Shown: positions 57,964 through 64,000 of the stretch, one piece after another | Position numbering within the stretch: the first letter of the stretch is position 1 | Layout: each line of letters begins with the position of its first letter | From: Tilletiaria anomala UBC 951 | Lineage: Eukaryota; Basidiomycota; Exobasidiomycetes; Georgefischeriales; Tilletiariaceae | NCBI RefSeq assembly: GCF_000711695.1 | Contig: NW_013546936.1 | Span: 16,802 to 80,801 of the forward strand | Length of the DNA stretch: 64,000 bases | Direction of reading: 5' to 3' | Program-made: the position numbers and the translations under genes | The notes under the pieces: model-generated | Database searches by the model: none | Told to the model about the DNA's origin: nothing | The model's input: the letters and a program-made list of their open reading frames with translations, nothing else

Positions 57964-60900
57964 ATGTCATATGTCAAGACGGGGCTCAAGGCGTCGCGCG
58001 ACGCCCTGGCGTCCAAGTCATACGCCCAAGCGCTCGAGTCTGCAGATAAGGTGCTACAGTATGAGTCGGAAAATTACAACGCCCTTGTCTTTCGAGGACT
58101 GGCCCTCTTACATCTCAAGCGACTAGAAGAAAGCGAGAGCACGTATCGAAAGGCAACGCAGGTAAAGCCGGACGAACAGCTTGCGTGGCAAGTGCGTCCG
58201 TTGTCAAAGAGAGGAAGCAGGAATGCCATTTGTGCATGTCTTGCCTGATTCGTGTTGAAGCTGACTTGACGGATCTTTGCTTGTATCGTAGGGCCTGGAA
58301 AAATTCTACACGGAACAGGAGAAGTTCGACGAGGCGGCTGACACGATTCGACATCTAATGGATCTTTATGTGAAAGCGTGAGGAAAGAGTCAGACTCTTG
58401 GTGAGAAGTGTCGCTTGAACACATGCTGATGGACCGCCGATTCGCTGTCGCAGGCAGGATCATGTCAAATGCGCCGAAACGCTGCAACGATTGATTGACA
58501 TTCGAAGGAAGCAAAATGATGCTCGCAAAGTATGTCTCACTTGCGCGTTCCCTTGCAGCTAGAGAAGAAAGTATGCTGAGCTTGTTTGAATTGCTGCCCC
58601 TACACAGCTTGTCGAAGCATTGTCCCTGCTGCTCACCTCGTCCCCTTTGCACGAGCTCCTCTCCCAACTTCCAGCGCCAGACCAAGCGAATCCTAAGGCT
58701 ACGACAACGTTTGAAGTGCAGATGGACATTCATGTCCGAGCTCTGCAAGTCTACTCTTTCATCATCGACCTCCTCGAACGACTTGAATCCGACGAGCTCA
58801 GCCGCGAGGTCGAGAAGCGGCGTCTGCGTCTGGACCGTGCCAAGAAAAGCCGCGAAGCGCTGCAGAACGAGGTCGGTGCCGAGATCTGGTCGCGCTCGAA
58901 GCTGCCAAGCCTATACGAGGCCGTGTTCGCGCATCCATCCGCAACGGACGACGACCGGCGCCGCGCGGAGGCCAAGCTGCTGCGGTACCGCTACAAACTG
59001 CTCCTCGCGCTGCCCAACCCTTCCTCCGCTGCTAGCAGACAGACGGAGCAGGGCCCGCGCGGCACCGCCGCCACGTACCTCACGACAGCGGAGCTGAAGC
59101 AAAAGGAGGAACGGCAGGCGCGCGAGCTGGCCGCCAAAGCAGAGGCGCGTGACCGCGTTGGTGAGATGGCGTGCGGCATGGTAACCATCAGCATAGCCGA
59201 CGAGCTCGCTTGGAAGATCCGATTTGACTGGCAGGACTGCGAGAGCCTGTACGACTTCCCCTCCGTGCAGCTGCGCAAATTTCTCGAGCTCTTTCGATTC
59301 CGCCCGCCATCGGTGGCTGAAGAGGATCTGCGAGGAGAAATACAGATGGAGAATGGGGAGCAGCAACAGACGTCGCCAAGTGCAGAGACAGCGGATGCGC
59401 TTGTGCTCGCTACGAGGGCGCTTTTGTTAGCTATCGGTGATGGTCTCTATTTGGAGGAAGAACGCCAACGGCAGCAAGAGCGCGACATCGAGGATGGCAG
59501 CGGCGCCTTTGGCGATCCACTCGCTTTGGCTATTGTGAGCTCTTTGGAAATTCACCGTAAGTTGCCAATCTAACTCACCAGTGCTTTCGCATCGCACGCG
59601 ATACTTTGTGTGGTCGCTGCATAGGCTGCCGTGGAAAGCGACTCCAGCTCGTTGTTCGCGCATCGAGTCGCCGCTACATTGTATCTTACCGACGGCGACT
59701 ACCAATCGGCAACAGAGGTCGCGATGGCCGCGTTGGGCCTCGTGAAGCGTCTCGAGGGCGACGCAGCGCTCAGCCTTTCCAACGTCAAGCAGGGGCTCAA
59801 CTGCATCATGGCCACAGCGCTCACTCACCTGCATCCACCGCAGAACCACCTGCGAGGCTTGAGGTACGCCGACAGCGTTCTTGCGCGCAATCCGGCAGAT
59901 ATCGAGGCACTGCTTGCGAAGGGCTACATCAAGCAAGTTTCCAAGAACCTGGATCAAGCCAAGAAGCTGTTTGAGGAGGTTGTTCGCCTGACGCGAAGCC
60001 TGCAAGAGACAGCCCAAGACGACGCCGGCCAGGCGCCCGCCCCATCTGCTCTAGCGCATTCTAAAAGTCCCCTACTCGAGGCTAGGGGTGAAGTAGCATG
60101 GTGTGACGTTCAGTCTGGTCGCTTGGAAGATGCGAAGCAGGAACTCAAAAGCCTGCTCGACGTCATCGATCCTCTCAACACCCCAGGCGTCACTGCAGAG
60201 CAGCGCGCGAAGACGTGGTGGCGTTACGGACAGTGCCTGTGGCGCATGGGCGGGTCCTCGCAGTTGGACCCAGCCAATGCATTTACATGCTTCATCACAG
60301 CGCTCAAGCGCTCGCCCGCCTTTGCACCAGCCTTCACTTCGCTGGGGATTTACTACAACACCATCTCGCCGCCCGACCTCGACCGCAGCGCCAAGTGCTT
60401 CCAAAAGGCATTCGAGCTCGACGCACGCGAGAGCGAAGCTGCGCATCGACTGGCGAAAGGCTTCGCTGACGAACGTGAGTGGGATCTAGTCGAGGTAGTC
60501 GCCCGTCGCACGATTAAGGGTGAAGGCGGAGAGGACGCGCTGCAAGGGACTAAAACGCCCGCCAGGCTGCACTTTAGCAAGAACACGTGGGCGTGGCGTG
60601 CAATCGGCTCGGTCGAGTTGCAGAATCAAAAGTACGAAGAGAGCATAGTCGCCTTCCAGATTGCTCTGCGCAACGAGCCAGAGGACCCTTCGTTATGGCA
60701 CTTGCTCGGAGACGCGTATGCCAGGTCAGGAAGGCACACAGCAGCACTTCGTGCCCTCGAAAAGGCGCAAAGATTCTCTCCAGCAGGCGAGAAGGGCACT
60801 TGGGAGATTCAGTTCACCATCGCCGATGTGCACAGGCAGATCGGAGAGTACGACGCTGCCATCTTCACGTTCGAGCAGATCATCCAGAATCATACGGATC

Positions 60901-63174
60901 AGGTCGCTGTACGCGTCAGCCTTGCTGAGGCGCAGCTGGACAGCGGACGACGGCAGATCGAAATGGGCTACACTGCCCGCGCCCGCTCCTCATTTGTTCG
61001 AACGGTTCAAGAAGCATTGACTGCTCTACACGAAGTCCCCCATCTTCGGTCTGCCTGGAAGAGCGCAGCCGATGCGCTTTTTGAGCTCTCACGTATGGCA
61101 CAGCCTGACATCTCTGACCAGCTTGGAACTCTCAAGGAGTCTTTCGCTACGCTTCTAAAAGAACAGCATGTCGACCAAAAGGTGCCCGCCGTGCCACTTG
61201 GTAATCTTCCGAGCGCCCTAGAAGCGCGAGAAGACGCAGCGCAGACTTGCCTCCTTCTCGCGACCCATCTCTACAAGCTTATCGTCGTCCTGAATGGCTC
61301 CTCAGAGTCTCTGGCAGGTGCGGCGTGGTACGATCTTTCTGTCGCACTTTCGGCACTGTCGCGCAGCCCTGCACTGCCGAGCACCTCCAAACAAGAGGCA
61401 AACGTGCACGCTTTGAAAATGGCGATTGGCTGCATTAAGCAGGCTCTCAAGGTGGAGCCATATAATGGCCGGTATTGGACGGTGCTCGGAGGCCTCTCCT
61501 TTGACAAGAGCATCCAACTTGCACAGCACGCTTACATTATGGCCATCGAGTGCAACCCCAGAGTACGTCTCCCCTTCTTGCATCTGTCTTCCTTTTCACC
61601 TGATTCGAGCTGATGCAATGCGACCACAGAGCCCAATTCCATGGAGCGACCTCGGCTTTCTCTACTTGCGGCACGGTGATGTTGAGTTGGCCAACGAAGC
61701 CTTCATTCGTGCGCAAACTCTCGACCCAGACTGGGCTCAGGCATGGGTCGGCCAGGGGTTCGTAGCTGCCTCTCATCAGGACGAGCGCGCGGCTCGTGTG
61801 CTCTTTGAGCACGCATTCCGCCTCAGCGAAGGATCTCTCGTAAGTGTGACCCGACATCCCAGCAAGGTGACCCAAGCCTTCTAACCTTCGTTTCTGCTCC
61901 ACAGCTAGAGGCAGACAAACAGTTTGCATGCGCAATCTTCGCGCTCTTCTCTTCCGTGAACCCGCCTCGGAGCGTCAACCTCCACTCTCCAGCGTTTGCA
62001 CTCTCTTGCTACCTTTCTATCAGGCCAATGGACACGTCGGTACTGCACCTGGCGTCTCTCTTTGCCGAAAGGCTGGGCCAGCATGCATTGGCGGTCGAGC
62101 GTATCGAGACTGCTGCATCTCTCCTTGAGGCTGAATATGAAGCGTCTGAGGATCCAGAGATAGCGATGAAGTATGCCATATCGCAAGTCAACCTCGGCAG
62201 GATCCGCCTTTCCCAGCGTCGTCCTTTGGAAGCACTGGCGGCATTCGAAGGTGCCCAAGCCCTTTTGGAGGATCCTGAACAGCTCGAACCAAGCGCGGAG
62301 GGCGAAAGACTCAGCGTGCAGCCTTTCAACATTGTCTGCGCGCGCGTCCATGCACTTGCCGGCGCTGCAATGGCTCACTATCTCAGGAAAGATTATGAAG
62401 GAGCGACGGGTGGATTCGATTCGGCTCTACAATTATTAACACCTGATCTCCTTGTCACGCAGCCAAAGTTAGCGCAGATGAAGATTCATATCACCTGCTT
62501 ATTAGCACAGTGCACCGATGCTATGGGCAACAGCGAAGTGACGACGGGTCAACTTATGGAGTTGTAAGTTTTAGGCATACTGGCTCTCCCAAACGGTCGC
62601 TAATGCTGCAGCCCATAGGCTCTCTGAGTACCCAGATTCGATTGCCGCCGTCGGGCTGCTCGGCGCCTGCGGCATTCAGGAGGGCGACGAAGAGCTGTTT
62701 GATGCCGCACTATCCGAGGTCCGCCAATATTCTCCAGAGCAGCTCGAAACTCTCGATCCACAGGGCTCGATTGCAACGCTATCGGCGCTCGATCGCTTCC
62801 GAAAAGTGAGTTCAAGCTTGGTCTGGTCACAAAACTCTCATTAATTTGGTTTCCATTACCAGGGTGACGACGAGCCAGCGCTTAATCATCTTAAGATTTC
62901 TTTGCAAAATCCCAATGCACCAACGGAGCGGCATTTAGAGCTTGGCGAGGCGCTCGTCCGACGTGCACTAGCCCTTGGGGCTGGTGGCGATGCTGCTGCG
63001 CAGAAGCTCAAGGAAGTCCAACGCTTGGCAGATGCGAGGGGGGAGGAGATCATCACTGGGCAAATTACACAGGCCCTCCTCGCCGTCACCAGTGACTCAA
63101 AGTTGGCTGCAGAGAGTGTTCGCTGCACCCCTTGGTCCATTGCACCGTGGTTGGGTGTCGAGATGACAGTATGA
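57964..63174 (+). CDS. SKI3: Superkiller complex TPR subunit SKI3 (TTC37)
   Basis: TPR scaffold of the cytosolic Ski2-Ski3-Ski8 complex that feeds mRNA to the exosome. Exons 57964-58191, 58292-58377, 58454-58529, 58608-59534, 59625-61562, 61630-61839, 61905-62563, 62619-62805, 62863-63174; 4623 nt, 1540 aa (yeast 1432). N-terminal TPRs: LKASRDALASKSYAQALESA, YNALVFRGLALLHLKRLEES, EKFYTEQEKFDEAADTI. Middle: LRYADSVLARNPADIEALL, GYIKQVSKNLDQAKKLFEE, SLGIYYNTISPPDLDRSAKC (a Ski3 hallmark), FQKAFELDARESEAAHRLAK, WAWRAIGSVELQNQKYEESI, LLGDAYARSGRHTAALRALE. C-terminal: PWSDLGFLYLRHGDVELANE, AWVGQGFVAASHQDERAARV, FEHAFRLSEGS. For exon 4 the GTGAGC donor at 59535 was chosen because the stronger GTAAGT at 59557 breaks frame. 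Confidence 0.94.
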
Positions 63175-63213
63175 TCTCGCAAGGCTACTCTAGATGTATG
63201 ACCTGCTTTGCTT

Positions 63214-64000
63214 TTAGAGTGCGCCAATCACATCTCTTATCGGATTCCATCGTATCCGCTCCTGTCCCCAGCGCCAGATAAGTTACGCCCTGAGCCCGTT
63301 GTCCAGAGGCATGATTTTCATCCGTTCGTCTATGTCCAAGCACTGGTCGAGAGCGCCTGCCCCTCCATAGCTCAACTGCTTCGCTGCACTGTTCTTAGTC
63401 ACGGTGACGGGCCGCTGTCGGCTTTTCATCCTCTCTGGGATTGCCAGCGGTGGAGGTGGAAGCGTGGCTGCTGTTATTGCTTGTGGCTCATGTTCTTGTG
63501 CTTTTGGTTTCAGCACTCAATTGCGCGCAGAGCCTCGTCCAGTTGCGATACGATGGGTTGGGTTGGAAAAAGGCGCTGCGCTCCGGCCCTGACGCAGAAA
63601 TCGTGAAACTATCGACTGCGTACTACCCACGGCCAGGTAGATGCCCGATCGAGGTCCAAGCGCCAACTTTGTCTCCTCTGGTCTGATACAGCACCCCGGG
63701 ACGTGGCAGGTCTTTCCAGAGCGCGAAGCCCATGCTCTTGAGTCTAGCCGGACGGACATAGTGCAGGTCGAGCGGTTGCAGAAAACACATCAGCTCGTCC
63801 CGATCTGCATCGCGCAGCGCCTCCGCTTTCGGGCATCTGCAGATGAGCTTCCAGAACACTGGCACGGTGGCGCGGTCGTTTGTTCGGTCTAGGACACAGG
63901 TAGCGATGTGCTTCCGCAATGTAGCCACGTACGTGTCCGAATCGATAGCAGCTCTTGCACCAGCTCAAAGAAGTCCAGGAGTTGCGGGGTGCCAAGGACG
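63214..64000 (-). pseudogene. Disrupted MBD4-like HhH-GPD DNA glycosylase (partial)
   Basis: Base-excision-repair glycosylase of the HhH-GPD superfamily, MBD4-like. On the minus strand from the window edge: LLDFFELVQELLS, a one-base frame change near 63939-63947, then TYVATLRKHIATCVLDRTND, VPVFWKLI, LMCFLQPLDLHYVRPARLKS, IGHLPGRG, an in-frame TAG (63623-63625), YAVDSFTI with the expected catalytic Asp, then after about 50 codons RMKIMPLDNGLRA, an in-frame TAA (63283-63285) and LIWRWGQERIRWNP, ending at 63214. Each stop sits inside a block that normally runs on (LPG.G.YA.DS; P.D..L.AYL.W.W..), so homologous sequence continues beyond both. Three lesions in 0.75 kb argue for decay rather than a missed intron. 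The upstream part lies outside the window. Its 3' end is 40 bp from the SKI3 stop. Confidence 0.65.

Noticed and set aside
59535-59573. Reading SKI3 exon 4 through to the GTAAGT donor at 59557
   Set aside because: It puts the following exon, which is clearly SKI3, out of frame; the GTGAGC donor at 59535 restores it.

Overview
The window is nuclear DNA of a filamentous or dimorphic basidiomycete fungus. Nearly every gene is split by short GT-AG introns (mostly 60-90 nt, GTGAGT/GTAAGT-type donors). The genes are core fungal ones: the THO complex, N-glycan and mRNA-decay factors, U3 snoRNP, APC/C, an Apd1/Aim32 protein and a DENN protein. Coding density and the Ser/Ala/Gln-rich low-complexity style suggest a smut relative (Ustilaginomycotina); that placement is inference. 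I see no rRNA, convincing tRNA, CRISPR array, intact transposon or virus.

Layout. 1-6.6 kb: THO2 (N-terminal part, cut by the window edge) diverges from ALG12, followed by AIM32 on the minus strand. 6.6-23.8 kb: five large genes, four on the minus strand: an SRK1/RCK2-type stress kinase with a 1.28 kb intron, a single-pass membrane alpha/beta hydrolase, an HSP20-like chaperone with a perfect heat-shock element upstream, and a Rho-GTPase-binding (Drf_GBD/FH3) protein without a formin FH2 domain. The last diverges from a small conserved unknown gene. 24.8-43.6 kb: a DENN-domain protein diverges from MPP10; MPP10 converges on RDH54/RAD54B; RDH54 diverges from APC8/CDC23; APC8 converges on an amino-acid permease. 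45.9-49.3 kb: a low-complexity 400-aa protein and a small RTC3/SBDS-N protein. 49.3-54.9 kb: a gene-poor stretch with only unassigned ORFs. 54.9-63.2 kb: a two-RRM protein diverges from SKI3. 63.2-64 kb: what looks like a decayed MBD4-like HhH-GPD DNA glycosylase gene with one frameshift and two in-frame stops.

All gene models were built by hand: exons were joined at GT-AG sites so that the reading frame closes (total length a multiple of three) and conserved motifs run across junctions. Several genes share broad themes: RNA biogenesis and decay (THO2, MPP10, RRM protein, SKI3), secretory/glycosylation and membrane functions (ALG12, hydrolase, permease, DENN), stress response (kinase, HSP20-like, RTC3) and genome maintenance/cell cycle (RDH54, APC8, the broken glycosylase). 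This is ordinary eukaryotic gene mixing, not an operon or a cluster. The most noteworthy items are the disrupted glycosylase, the heat-shock-element/HSP20 pair with its unusual protein architecture, the FH2-less GBD protein, the competing splice donors in SKI3, and the unresolved 3' end of the RTC3-like gene.
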